From Hyphomicrobium sp. (GTDB lineage: Bacteria; Pseudomonadota; Alphaproteobacteria; Rhizobiales; Hyphomicrobiaceae), in the NCBI GenBank assembly GCA_030148725.1, contig JASBSU010000004.1, forward strand, positions 62,001-126,000: DNA of 64,000 nucleotides, written 5' to 3'. The position numbers and the translations under genes are program-made. The notes under the pieces are model-generated. The model was given only the letters and a program-made list of their open reading frames with translations. It was not told where the DNA came from and did no database searches. Position 1 is the first letter of the stretch. The number at the start of each line of letters is the position of its first letter. This document shows positions 1-8,222 of the stretch, in pieces.

Positions 1-294
1 GCGACCATGCTCTCCGACCTTGATGAAGAACAGATCGAGCGAGTTGTGATTTGTGTCCTTGTCGACGGTTACGACCGCACCGCCAACATTTCGACCGTCG
101 GATTGGATGCGCAGAACCACGGCACGTGGTGCTGTGATGGCTGCATCTAAGTCGTGGTCGGATGGGATCGGTCCGTCCGGCAGAGCTCCAAACTCGTCGA
201 TCACGGCCTCCGCAAATGCATCTTGCAGTTCCTTCTTGAAGGTCGCGATATCACTTGGATGGGCGTCTGAGAGGGTTACTATCTCGTTCGTCAT
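1..294 (-). CDS. GNAT-family N-acetyltransferase, N-terminal part (runs off window)
   Basis: The reverse strand is open from an ATG at 294 to the first base of the window, giving 98 codons. The product starts MTNEIVTLSDAHPSDIATF and ends with an LDLFFIKVGEHGR stretch. That last part resembles the beta-4 strand and the start of the acetyl-CoA-binding Q/RxxGxG loop of GNAT acetyltransferases, and the loop itself would lie outside the window. The ribosome binding site is weak (AGGG about 12 bases upstream). The substrate cannot be told. It is transcribed away from the DUF6600-like gene. The family call rests only on the N-terminal half, so it is moderate. Confidence 0.6.
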   Translation of the reverse strand, partial: MTNEIVTLSDAHPSDIATFKKELQDAFAEAVIDEFGALPDGPIPSDHDLDAAITAPRAVVLRIQSDGRNVGGAVVTVDKDTNHNSLDLFFIKVGEHGR

Positions 295-521
295 GCCGAC
301 GCGTTACCCTGCGCTTAGGCCGAAAATTGGACAGCGCGTGTGCGTCACGGTCGATTGCCGTCCCAGCCGCCAGTTGATCGAGTCCGCACAGCGTCCCCGA
401 CGGCACGAGCGTAGCGACACGACGGTCCTTACGCCCGACAAGTCCCAGACCGTCCGACTACGGGTTCTCCACAAACGCCGGCTACCCCCTTGAGCCTGAG
501 CAGGCTGCACGAACTCCCATG

Positions 522-540
522 CCCCGCTCGTTGGGCGGGG
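522..540 (+). promoter_or_regulatory. Hairpin in leader of the DUF6600-like gene
   Basis: CCCCGC (522-527) and GCGGGG (535-540) pair across a 7-base loop, ending about 10 bases before the ribosome binding site of the gene at 564. It lies in the 269-base divergent gap between the GNAT gene and this gene, where no other element was recognised. It could modulate translation. It is not followed by a T-run, so it is not a terminator. Confidence 0.3.
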
Positions 541-563
541 AAGGATCTAGGGGGAGTGTCAAA

Positions 564-1559
564 ATGCGATCGATGCTGTTCGCAGCTTTTTTTGGAGCCA
601 TCGTATGGGCGGCGGGGCATTTTCTCACGTGGCCGCCGTCGCTGTTTGGCTATTCCATGGCCGCCAGCAGTGATAAGCGCAGAGACGAGTTTCGGTACTT
701 CTTCAATGAGCTGAAGCTGCACGGCCAATGGCGTCGCAATGCGCGGTATGGCTGGATCTGGATGCCACGCGTTTCCCGCCGCTGGCGTCCCTATACGGCA
801 GGAAGGTGGGTCCATACGTCCCAGTATGGTTGGGTCTGGGATTCGCACGAGCCATTTGGTGCGATCGTCTATCACTACGGTTGGTGGGACCGCGACCTGA
901 ACGGCCTTTGGTTCTGGGTGCCGGGGTATACCTGGGCACCTGCCTGGGTCGTGTGGAAGGTTGGTCCCACGCACATCGGTTGGGCACCGTTTCCGCCGGC
1001 GCGCGTCTGGGGCCGCAGCTGGCGCCTCGCTCTGAGCCAGACCTGGCCGTCTGCGTATGCCCCGTCCCCGCACGAATGGTGCTTCGTTGAGGCGCGGAAG
1101 ATTGCCTCACCGTTCATGCTGCTGGCCGTTCTGCCGGTCGAAGAGAACACAAAGCACGTAGAAGAATCCGCTACCATCCAAACCGTGACCGTCGTCAACC
1201 GGACGATCGTCAATCGCGGCGTCGACATTGCCGGTCTCGAACGTGATCACGGTGTCAAAGTCGACGACGCAGACACAAACTCCTCGTCGGCTCTGGCGGG
1301 GAAAGATCTGAGAATTATGCAGCCGTTCGGCGGAGAAGCGCAGCCGCTGGATTCGGTTGTTCTTGGCAGCCCCGATGATGCAGTCCCTGCCAGCGAGATC
1401 GATGCGGCCAACGCCGCGGAAGCGGCGGCTGCCGAGAGTAGAGCGCCTCCGCCGTACCGCCGGTTTTTGGACTACGGCATATTCGTTCACCATGACCATG
1501 AGTGGCAGCGTGGCGCGGCAGATGCTGCGGCTCCGACACGCGATGGCGCACCTCATTGA
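564..1559 (+). CDS. DUF6600-like exported YxW-rich protein
   Basis: 331 residues. The start at 564 is chosen because GGGGGAG lies 7 bases upstream; an in-frame ATG at 519 has no such site. The N-terminus (MRSMLFAAFFGAIVWAAGHFL) is a hydrophobic signal or anchor segment. Residues about 55-150 carry repeated aromatic modules of the type YGWIWMPRV, YGWVWDSHEPFGAIVYHYGWW and GLWFWVPGYTWAPAWVVW. These are typical of DUF6600 proteins, which are exported and of unknown function, often with FecR-like partners. The C-terminal half is Ala/Asp/Glu-rich and probably disordered. It stands alone on its strand, 155 bases ahead of a Crp-like regulator. The role is unknown; envelope or surface location is an inference. 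Confidence 0.65.
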   Translation: MRSMLFAAFFGAIVWAAGHFLTWPPSLFGYSMAASSDKRRDEFRYFFNELKLHGQWRRNARYGWIWMPRVSRRWRPYTAGRWVHTSQYGWVWDSHEPFGAIVYHYGWWDRDLNGLWFWVPGYTWAPAWVVWKVGPTHIGWAPFPPARVWGRSWRLALSQTWPSAYAPSPHEWCFVEARKIASPFMLLAVLPVEENTKHVEESATIQTVTVVNRTIVNRGVDIAGLERDHGVKVDDADTNSSSALAGKDLRIMQPFGGEAQPLDSVVLGSPDDAVPASEIDAANAAEAAAAESRAPPPYRRFLDYGIFVHHDHEWQRGAADAAAPTRDGAPH

Positions 1560-1714
1560 AACGGTCGTGCCGCGCCGTCGAGCCCTGAACTTGAAGATCT
1601 GAACTGGCGCAGGATCAAAGCCGCTCCCGGTCCGCGGCTTCACGCGTGCGGCGCTGACGGCTTGCGCGGTTCTCCACCAGGAGTTGTTGAGTGATGAGAT
1701 CTACGGAGGATGCG

Positions 1715-2404
1715 ATGAGGGGCTTCTGGGCGAGCGGCAATCAGCAGACGATGGACGTCAACGACTTGTGGCGCTCGGTCGGAGCGTCGGACCATCGCAA
1801 TAAGGCCGAAGGCGCTCGGTACATCCGGCAGGGCGAGTATATCGCGCACTCCGGCGCGCCGGCGCTGTCGCGCTTCTACATCGTTGCCGGCGTTCTGGGT
1901 ATTGAACACCAAGACGCGCTCGGACGTGTGGCTTTGATAGATACCCTCGAGAGGGGGGACGTCGCCGGATTCTCGACGGTCGGCAAGGTGCAATTTTCCA
2001 TCCGAGCCGTCACAGCGTCACGCGTCTTTGTGTGCTCGGCGAAGACCGTTTCGCTCGGTTCGGCACGCCGAACGCTCGATGGCATGTTGGCAGACAACGA
2101 CGTTACTGCGAGCGTTGCCGACAGACTTGCTGTCGCGGTGCTTCGTCGGAATGCGGATCCAGCGATCCGGGTTGCCTCCTACCTTATCGCCCGCTTCAAC
2201 CGCAGCTCACCACAGGCAAACTGCAGAGAAATCCTCAATCTCGGCGAGGCTCTCCACCATTTGCCAGACCTCGTCGGGACGACCGATGACGTTCTGCTGC
2301 GGACACTGCGTGGCCTCGATCGCGAGCAGATCATCGCATTCATGTCGGCCGGCCGGCTCCAGCTACTGAACCGCGAGAAGTTGGAGCGTTTTGCCTTCGG
2401 GTAG
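1715..2404 (+). CDS. Crp/Fnr-type transcriptional regulator, degenerate
   Basis: 229 residues from the ATG at 1715, which has GGAGG five bases upstream; ATG 1694 (with AGGAG) is an equally possible start giving 7 more residues. Residues about 25-110 look like a cyclic-nucleotide-binding jelly roll (IRQGEYIAHSGAPALSRFYIVAGVLGI, then LERGDVAGF), but the usual phosphate-binding RxxSA signature is not evident. The C-terminal third fits a winged helix with LGEALHHLPDLVGTTDDVLLRTLRGLDREQII in the place of the Crp recognition region. Expected role: DNA-binding regulator with an altered or lost effector site. Its target is unknown; nearby candidates are itself and the NTF2-like gene that follows. Confidence 0.65.
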   Translation: MRGFWASGNQQTMDVNDLWRSVGASDHRNKAEGARYIRQGEYIAHSGAPALSRFYIVAGVLGIEHQDALGRVALIDTLERGDVAGFSTVGKVQFSIRAVTASRVFVCSAKTVSLGSARRTLDGMLADNDVTASVADRLAVAVLRRNADPAIRVASYLIARFNRSSPQANCREILNLGEALHHLPDLVGTTDDVLLRTLRGLDREQIIAFMSAGRLQLLNREKLERFAFG

Positions 2405-2533
2405 ACGGCGAGATCGGACAGCCAAAGGACCAACCACAAGCAGTGTTGAGCGGATTGGGCGAGGCTACGCGATGATAACATTCGCCACGAATGTTGCCGT
2501 GTTGGAGCGCATAAGTCGAACGGGAGACAATGA

Positions 2534-3013
2534 ATGGTGAACGAAGAGATTGCTGCCGTACGCCAAGTGACCAACCGTCTATTCTCGGCAATTCATCGCC
2601 ATGATTCTTCGACCATTGTCGCTTGCTACGATAGCACCGGCGTATTTGCTGCGCCGCTTCTGGGGGAGGTGCCCGCCGAACACCTGGAACGCTTTTGGCG
2701 GCGAGTGTTTTCAACAACGCGGGACCATGTACTGACGTTTCGGATTGTCGATGTTGGCCTGGTGAACGCGCGTGTGCAAGGCCGCGTCAGCTATGTGCTA
2801 CTCGCATCCGGCAGAAGAGTAACCTGTCGCTTCGATTCTATGCTGCATGTTCGCGACCGGCTGATCCGACATCACGTCGACAGCTTCGACGCCTGGGGAT
2901 GGGCTCACATGGCGTATGGCACCAAGGGCCTGATGTTGGGATGGTCAAACACTTGGCAACGGCGTCTATCCGACGATTTGCGCACGTCACTCTCTTTGCC
3001 AAATCATCACTAA
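2534..3013 (+). CDS. NTF2-like (SnoaL-type) protein
   Basis: 159 residues, start ATG 2534 with GGGAGA just upstream. The pattern fits the NTF2-like cone fold: helix-rich N-terminus (EEIAAVRQVTNRLFSAIHRHD), a conserved-looking IVACYDSTGVFAAPL strand-turn, then alternating strands ending in FDSMLHVRDRLIRHHVDSFD. Proteins of this type are small polyketide-cyclase-like or SnoaL-like enzymes or ligand binders. No catalytic residues can be assigned. The C-terminal 40 residues (WAHMAYGTKGLMLGW onwards) also occur in NTF2-like hypothetical proteins. It converges on the minus-strand lipid locus, with 29 bases between the stop codons. Confidence 0.6.
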   Translation: MVNEEIAAVRQVTNRLFSAIHRHDSSTIVACYDSTGVFAAPLLGEVPAEHLERFWRRVFSTTRDHVLTFRIVDVGLVNARVQGRVSYVLLASGRRVTCRFDSMLHVRDRLIRHHVDSFDAWGWAHMAYGTKGLMLGWSNTWQRRLSDDLRTSLSLPNHH

Positions 3014-3042
3014 ACGCAGAAACAGGCAAGGGCTGCCCCGCG

Positions 3043-3471
3043 TTACCGGCGGTGCTCGCTCGACGCCGCGGCAGGGCTCAAACGAGGCGAGCGCTGGTGG
3101 TCCTGGGCGATTAGGTAGATACCCACCCCAATCGTCGCCATCCCGACGATTTGCAGAGCGGTCACGGGCTCTTTCAGAACGACGACGCTCAATGCCAAGA
3201 CAGACACAAAGCAGAGGCTTGAAACAGGGACGGCGAAGCTGAGGTCATGGCGGCGCAGTAGCGCAATCCAGACAAGGAAGCTTGCGACGTCGCAAACGAG
3301 CGATGCAATGAACCACTTGTCGCTCACAGCGCGCACGATCCAACTCCACTCCCAGGTCATCTCACCGATCTGATTGGCGGCGAGCTTGAGCGAGATTTGG
3401 GCTGCGCTCTCGATTGCGATGAGAGCTGCCCAGATCGCGAGTTGCTGCACACGATCATGAAAACGCGTCAT
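3043..3471 (-). CDS. Half-size DMT/EamA transporter, last gene of the lipid-type operon
   Basis: 142 residues with four predicted membrane helices (about 10-30, 43-66, 74-94, 100-122) and a charged tail. This is the length and layout of a single EamA/SMR half, as in ArnE/ArnF, which work in pairs to flip a lipid-linked sugar across the inner membrane. Helix 1 carries an acidic residue in IAIESAAQISLKLA, the place of the essential Glu of EmrE-like proteins. Its start overlaps the stop of the GNAT/FemAB gene by four bases (ATGA), so translation is probably coupled. A second half-size protein is encoded at 5454-5825. Pairing of the two as a heterodimeric flippase is an inference. Confidence 0.7.
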   Translation of the reverse strand: MTRFHDRVQQLAIWAALIAIESAAQISLKLAANQIGEMTWEWSWIVRAVSDKWFIASLVCDVASFLVWIALLRRHDLSFAVPVSSLCFVSVLALSVVVLKEPVTALQIVGMATIGVGIYLIAQDHQRSPRLSPAAASSEHRR

Positions 3472-4673
3472 GTGGCAGTTGGCCTGGCTGGGCCTGGCCT
3501 TTCGAGTGGCGACTCGACGGCGAGCAGGGGCGCGATAAGGCGCAGGAGCCCGTTGATCGCGATGTTTCTGTGTCGGAAGAACAGCCAGTTGCGCTGCAGC
3601 TTACAGCCCAACCTGAGCTTCGCCTCATACGCGGCTTGTCCACTCAAATAGAGGCTCAGTTTGCGCCGAAGGCAGACGTCGATGTTTGTAAACCAGCTGA
3701 TGAAATAGAGGTTGAGGTCGCGGCCAGGGTCGGAGCGCATGACAAAGAATTTGTCCAGAAGCGTATTGCCGTCCGCCAGCATCAAGTTGGCCGCGATCAG
3801 CTGCCGGCCACTGTAGTAGAGCGCAACGAGCGCCGCGTCACCGAGACTTGCCTTCAGGTTCCTGAAATAGTCGCCACTGAGTGTTTCGAATTGCCAGTCG
3901 CTTCGCGCTCGCGTCTCACTGTACATTTCCATCAGCTCATCGATAACATGGTCGAGGCAATCAGCGAACTCCACGCGCACTTCGCTACGCCGCCGCAGTT
4001 TCCTTCGCATGTCCTTGCGTGTGGCGGGACTTAGTCGGGACAAATATTCGTCGACTGAGTGAAAATCGATGTCCAGATACGCCATCGGCAGGCTGGCAAC
4101 GGGCGTATATCCGTGGCGGCGGAGAACACTGCCGTAGCGCTCATAGTCGGCCTGAGAAACGTCCTTCATTCCGAGCAGCGAAATGCCGCGCTTGGTTGCA
4201 TGTTCGAACCAGGTGTCGAGCATCACATCCAGCAGCGCGCCGCATTGCTCGGCGCTGAGGTCTTTGTCGAAGCCGAAGCTGCAGGTTTCCGTTTCCGGAG
4301 AACCAAGGCACGATAGCCGTAGTCTCAATCCGCCCGGCACCCAGCGGCGTAGCGCACCCAGTACGGCAGCTACGGTGCCCTGTGCCGTCGTCGCCAGGTC
4401 GTACTCGGTGAAGAATACGGGGACCGCGGCAACAATCGATCGACCCTGCTCGACTACGAACCATCCAAAATTGAATCCGTCGATGCCTGCCCGCTCAACT
4501 GCTCGGTAATAGTCGTATCCTTCGACGCAGCCCGCATAGCAACGCTCCCACGACGCCCGGTCAAGTTCGGCGATCGAGTGCACGAAGCGGGAAGACGCGG
4601 TTAAGGCGTCAAAGGTGCTCGGCAAAGAACGCGCGCGTTCGTTCGGCGACGGCAGGGTATTCCTGGTCAACAT
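3468..4673 (-). CDS. BioF2/FemAB-like GNAT acyl- or aminoacyltransferase
   Basis: 401 residues if started at ATG 4673, which overlaps the preceding hydrolase gene by 65 bases and has no good ribosome binding site. A GTG about 30 codons in, outside the overlap, is an alternative. The protein has the two-lobed layout of the GNAT_FemAB/BioF2-like acetyltransferase family: an N-terminal lobe around VPVFFTEYDLATTAQG and a C-terminal lobe with SRLSPATRKDMRRKLRRR, then LVALYYSGRQLIAANLMLAD and YFISWFTNIDVCLRRKLSLYLSG. Family members transfer acyl or aminoacyl groups to amino groups of cell-wall or lipid precursors. In this operon it may acylate the product of the aminotransferase; that is inference. 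The C-terminal tail is Pro-rich. Confidence 0.6.
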   Translation of the reverse strand: MLTRNTLPSPNERARSLPSTFDALTASSRFVHSIAELDRASWERCYAGCVEGYDYYRAVERAGIDGFNFGWFVVEQGRSIVAAVPVFFTEYDLATTAQGTVAAVLGALRRWVPGGLRLRLSCLGSPETETCSFGFDKDLSAEQCGALLDVMLDTWFEHATKRGISLLGMKDVSQADYERYGSVLRRHGYTPVASLPMAYLDIDFHSVDEYLSRLSPATRKDMRRKLRRRSEVRVEFADCLDHVIDELMEMYSETRARSDWQFETLSGDYFRNLKASLGDAALVALYYSGRQLIAANLMLADGNTLLDKFFVMRSDPGRDLNLYFISWFTNIDVCLRRKLSLYLSGQAAYEAKLRLGCKLQRNWLFFRHRNIAINGLLRLIAPLLAVESPLERPGPARPTAT

Positions 4674-5454
4674 GGATCATATGGTAGCTGTTGTGGAGCC
4701 ATTCGATCTGGCAAGGACCGCCAATATTCCTGGCGATGTACTGGGGATTGTTAGGACCGCCGACGTCGTCATCGCGTGCGTGGATCAGCAGCGTGGGCGT
4801 CGTGGTCCGCGGAAGAATTGCTCTGATATCTTTGAACAGGCGAAGGTTCTGCCAAAGTGTATCGACGGGGAACGACGGCAGGGTTCCCCTGATTCCGGTC
4901 TCCTTCGCATTCAGCAGTCCTCGAATGCGCTCCGATTTTATTCCGAACGGCGGCCGCTCTTTGAGACTGATGAACCGGCTGATGCCGAGAGCGACAGCGA
5001 CTGGAACGCCGATATTTCCCAGGCGGTAGTAGTAGGGTGAATTCCAGCCGTCATAGTCCAGAACTGGCGAGTAGACAGCGACGGCGTGGACGCGAGGTGT
5101 TGTGTAGGCGAGGCGCAATCCAAGCAATCCTCCTACGCATACTCCAGCAACATAAAGCCGGTCGGATCGTTCGCCGAGCCACCGTGCGCTCTCGCAAACG
5201 CTTTCGAACCAATCCTCCCATCGTGTCGCGCGCAGCGTGGCGATATCGACGCCATGCCCTGCGAGCAGCGGCGCGTACACGGTATAGCCGGCGCGATGCA
5301 GCTGCTTTGCGACGCGCTTCATTTCCGCCGGCGAACCCGTTACTCCATGAACCAGAAGCACGCCGTGCCCATTTGTCCCTTGGCGGAATATCGCCAGGCC
5401 GTGCTCACGTCTATCATCGACGGCGCGAGGGCTGCTTGCTCGGGGGCTGTGCAT
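4609..5454 (-). CDS. Alpha/beta hydrolase with Cys nucleophile
   Basis: 281 residues. It shows the carboxylesterase/monoacylglycerol lipase pattern: LLVHGVTGSPAEM gives the HG oxyanion loop (residues 33-45), the nucleophile elbow is at 104-108, the acid is probably Asp in LLIHARDDDVGG, and the His lies in NSYHMIHVDQE near the end. The elbow reads G-V-C-V-G, so residue 106 is Cys (TGC codon) instead of the usual Ser. Dienelactone hydrolases and a few thioester-cleaving relatives also use Cys. There is no signal peptide, so it should be cytoplasmic. Its ATG overlaps the TAA of the upstream DMT gene by one base. A lipid or thioester substrate fits the neighbours but is inferred. Confidence 0.7.
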   Translation of the reverse strand: MHSPRASSPRAVDDRREHGLAIFRQGTNGHGVLLVHGVTGSPAEMKRVAKQLHRAGYTVYAPLLAGHGVDIATLRATRWEDWFESVCESARWLGERSDRLYVAGVCVGGLLGLRLAYTTPRVHAVAVYSPVLDYDGWNSPYYYRLGNIGVPVAVALGISRFISLKERPPFGIKSERIRGLLNAKETGIRGTLPSFPVDTLWQNLRLFKDIRAILPRTTTPTLLIHARDDDVGGPNNPQYIARNIGGPCQIEWLHNSYHMIHVDQEYPAVAERTRAFFAEHL

Positions 5455-5825
5455 TAGCCGATCCCCGTCGAACCGATCATCGCGGCACCCGCCGTGACAA
5501 AGCCTGCGCCTAACCAGCGCCGGTTGCTGATCGTCTCACCCAGGAACAGCCAGCTGGCGAGTGGGGTCGCGGCATACGTGATGCTCATGAGCGGGAACGC
5601 GATGCTCAATGGGAGTTGTGCCAGGACAGCTGTCCAGATGATGATCTCGACGGCCCAGCAGAGAAACCCGCACGCGGTCCAAGCATATGGAGCGCGGAGA
5701 GTGCTGGTGTGCGACGCAGGCATTGGCGGCGAAAGGCTCTCGGCTTCCCAGCCGGCCGCCATCTTGAAGCAGACCTCTCGCGCAACATCGAGAGTTATGG
5801 AGAGAATGATCAGCAGCACTAGCAT
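5454..5825 (-). CDS. Half-size DMT/EamA transporter
   Basis: 123 residues from ATG 5825; longer open frames upstream belong to the arginase gene read in another frame. Four hydrophobic helices are visible (LVLLIILSITLDVA; WTACGFLCWAVEIIIWTAVL; SIAFPLMSITYAATPLASWLFL; WLGAGFVTAGAAMIG). The size and the loop LGETISNRRWLGAG match EamA half-domains. The start lies inside the end of the arginase gene (7-base overlap, ATGCTAG), and its stop overlaps the hydrolase start. With the 142-residue protein at 3043-3471 it may form a two-subunit flippase or exporter like ArnEF. The transported molecule is unknown. Confidence 0.7.
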   Translation of the reverse strand: MLVLLIILSITLDVAREVCFKMAAGWEAESLSPPMPASHTSTLRAPYAWTACGFLCWAVEIIIWTAVLAQLPLSIAFPLMSITYAATPLASWLFLGETISNRRWLGAGFVTAGAAMIGSTGIG

Positions 5826-6790
5826 AGCAGTGTATCGAGCGCTGACATCAGCTTGAGGTTTGTTGCCTGGTTCGTGGCGGCCGCCGCAGTTCCCGTCCGG
5901 CGCGGGCGCGGTTGATCGAGCAATAGCTCGCTTCGCTTCAAGGTGCGGGTGATCCAAGAGCCTTCGAGCTGCGCGGGGGAGTAGTCGCCGACAACATCGA
6001 CGCCGATGACGCTGTTCGTTGTCAGCAGTTCTTCGAGCCATCCGATAAGGCTGTCGATACGTAGCTGGCCCTGGTCCCAGTTTGTTGCCGCGTCCGGTTC
6101 GTTCAGAACGTCCTTATCGATAGAAACATAGATGGCGTCCCTGCCGATCAGCTGCCTCAGCGCGGCTACGTTGCCGCTGTCGGGGTTGCTTCTGTCTGGC
6201 ACGCCGTCGAACTGCGTCCAGACCACGCGATGCCCTTCCATGCGATGTGCGGCGCCCGAGGCCAAGTCGCGCCACACCCATGTCGTCGGCGGGTCGATCG
6301 GAAACACGATGAGCTTGCCGTTGGCAACGTAGTCCAGTGCAGCCCCTTTCAGTTCGGGCCACGCGAGATCGCCACTCGACACGCCAATAGTTATGACACG
6401 CGATACCACTCCGCTTTCAAGGACGTGATGAACCCATGACCCGCAGTGAACCCCGCCTCGATGACTCACCCAATCTGGATGATTGTCGAAGTGCACGACT
6501 GTGATCGGCGCATCCCGGCGCTCTGCGAGCAGGGAAACGATAACCGCCGTAACATGATGGAAATCGCCGGAGCCATACCACGTTATCATCGGCGTGTTGG
6601 CGTCGAGGCCCGCCAGGCTCCCGCGCAGCTGGTCGCGGATTTTCTCGATCTGTGCGGTCGTCGCCCAAAGCCGGATCTGGCGTCCGTCGCCTTGCATGTT
6701 GATCTGGTTGGCGTCGGCCGACCTGCACCGATCCATGAAACGCGGCTGCTCAAGCAGCGCGTTGTCCAGGTGGATAAGATTGAGTTGCAT
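5819..6790 (-). CDS. Arginase-fold (ureohydrolase-like) protein
   Basis: 323 residues from ATG 6790, 10 bases after the aminotransferase stop. It has the arginase-family metal-binding stretches in the right order: GSGDFHH (74-79) in place of GGDHS, FDNHPDW (101-107) in place of DAHxD, and SIDKDVL (223-229) matching the SxDxDxxDP region. Asp102, His104, Asp106, Asp225 and Asp227 are therefore likely ligands of a binuclear metal centre, and His78 may replace the first His. It is only distantly like true arginases or agmatinases; the UPF0489-like or deacetylase-like branches are possible. In this operon it could hydrolyse an amidine, guanidine or amide on the amino product. It is cytoplasmic. 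Confidence 0.65.
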   Translation of the reverse strand: MQLNLIHLDNALLEQPRFMDRCRSADANQINMQGDGRQIRLWATTAQIEKIRDQLRGSLAGLDANTPMITWYGSGDFHHVTAVIVSLLAERRDAPITVVHFDNHPDWVSHRGGVHCGSWVHHVLESGVVSRVITIGVSSGDLAWPELKGAALDYVANGKLIVFPIDPPTTWVWRDLASGAAHRMEGHRVVWTQFDGVPDRSNPDSGNVAALRQLIGRDAIYVSIDKDVLNEPDAATNWDQGQLRIDSLIGWLEELLTTNSVIGVDVVGDYSPAQLEGSWITRTLKRSELLLDQPRPRRTGTAAAATNQATNLKLMSALDTLLC

Positions 6791-6800
6791 CGCAGACCCG

Positions 6801-8222
6801 TCATGCCGCCTGTACGCGGCGAAAGAGCTGATCGAGGAGGACCAGCGCCAGGTCGATTTCGGCGTACGACATGTCGAGCGACGGGGCGAGCGTAATAACG
6901 TTTTTGTAGTAGCCACCGATGTCGAGCACGATGCCGTATTTCTCGCCCCGGTATTCGAGATCGCCCTTCAACCCCTCGTCGACCATCCTATCGACAAGCG
7001 CCTTCGACGGTGTAAAGCTGTCGTGCGGCTCGCAGATCTCGATGCGCAGAGCCATCCCGAGACCATCGACGTCACCCACGATCTTGTAGCGTCGCTTCAG
7101 ATCCTCGAGGCCGTTCAGGAAGTATCTCCCCTTCTCCGGCACCGACGTCGCGTAGTCGTTCTCTTGCATCAACTTCATGGCTTCGAGCGCCACGGCGGTG
7201 CCGAGTGGGTTCGAATTGAAGGTGGAGTGCGTCGAGCCCGGCGGGAAAACGCCCGGATTGATGAGGGCTTCCTTCGCCCATATGCCGGAAAGCGGATTGA
7301 GGCCGTTGGTCAGCGCCTTGCCGAAGACGATCACGTCCGGGTCGACACCGAAGTGCTCAATCGACCAAAGTTTGCCGGTGCGATAGAAGCCCATCTGGAT
7401 TTCGTCGACGACGAGCAGGATACCGTGATCGTCGAGCACCTTCTTCAGCTCCTTGAAGAAGTTCATCGGCGGAATGACGTAGCCGCCGGTGCCCTGGATC
7501 GGCTCGACGTAGAACGCGGCATATTCCGCGGCGCCGGCCTTGGGATCCCAAACGCCGTTATATTCGCTCTCGAATAGTCGCGCGAACTGCCTGACACACT
7601 GGTGGCCGTACTCTTCCTTGGTCATGCCCTTCGGCCCGCGGAAGTGATACGGGAATGGAACGAACTGCGCGCGGTCGCCGAAGTGGCCGTAGCGGCGGCG
7701 ATAGCGATACGACGACGTGATAGCGGAAGCGCCAAGCGTGCGGCCGTGATAGCCACCCTCGAACGCGAACATCAGGCTTTTTCCGTTCGAAGCGTTGCGG
7801 ACCAGCTTCAGCGAATCTTCCACGGCCTGGGCGCCGCCGACGTTGAAGTGCACGCGCCCTTTTTGACCGAACCTGCTTTCCGTTTCCTGCGCGATCTTCG
7901 CCGCGAGTTCGATCTTCTCGCGATGCAGATACTGGCTCGCGACCTGCGGGAGCCGGTCGATCTGCTGCTTCAAGGCGTCGTTCAGACGCTTGTTGCCGTA
8001 GCCGAAGTTGACGGCGGAATACCACATCTGGAGATCGAGGAACTGCCGCCCTTCGGCGTCGTAGATATAAGCGCCGTCGCAGCGTTCGAATATCTTTGGC
8101 GGGTCCGTGTAGTGCACCGTATCGCCGTGCGAGCAGTACCTGCTCTCGAGCTCGAGGAGCGCACGGGTTTCGCTGCGGGCTTCATCGGCCCTTTTCGGCA
8201 AGTTGCGTTCAATTGCATTCAT
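6801..8222 (-). CDS. Class-III PLP-dependent aminotransferase
   Basis: 473 residues, close to the family length of 420-480. The PLP-site pattern is complete: GGAQAVEDSLKLVRN (129-143) around the phosphate cup, FEGGYHGRTLGA (154-165), VVDEIQMGF (271-279) with Asp273 against the pyridine nitrogen, and VFGKALTNG (299-307) with Lys302 as the Schiff-base lysine. The family includes ornithine, diaminobutyrate and 4-aminobutyrate aminotransferases. The omega-amino substrate cannot be told from sequence. The start overlaps the stop of the HAD phosphatase gene by 14 bases. A pathway that makes an amino-bearing lipid head or spacer would need such an enzyme. Confidence 0.85.
   Translation of the reverse strand: MNAIERNLPKRADEARSETRALLELESRYCSHGDTVHYTDPPKIFERCDGAYIYDAEGRQFLDLQMWYSAVNFGYGNKRLNDALKQQIDRLPQVASQYLHREKIELAAKIAQETESRFGQKGRVHFNVGGAQAVEDSLKLVRNASNGKSLMFAFEGGYHGRTLGASAITSSYRYRRRYGHFGDRAQFVPFPYHFRGPKGMTKEEYGHQCVRQFARLFESEYNGVWDPKAGAAEYAAFYVEPIQGTGGYVIPPMNFFKELKKVLDDHGILLVVDEIQMGFYRTGKLWSIEHFGVDPDVIVFGKALTNGLNPLSGIWAKEALINPGVFPPGSTHSTFNSNPLGTAVALEAMKLMQENDYATSVPEKGRYFLNGLEDLKRRYKIVGDVDGLGMALRIEICEPHDSFTPSKALVDRMVDEGLKGDLEYRGEKYGIVLDIGGYYKNVITLAPSLDMSYAEIDLALVLLDQLFRRVQAA

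Noticed and set aside
429-480. Possible tRNA-like arm (GGGTTCTCC stretch)
   Set aside because: No acceptor stem or anticodon arm can be folded around it.
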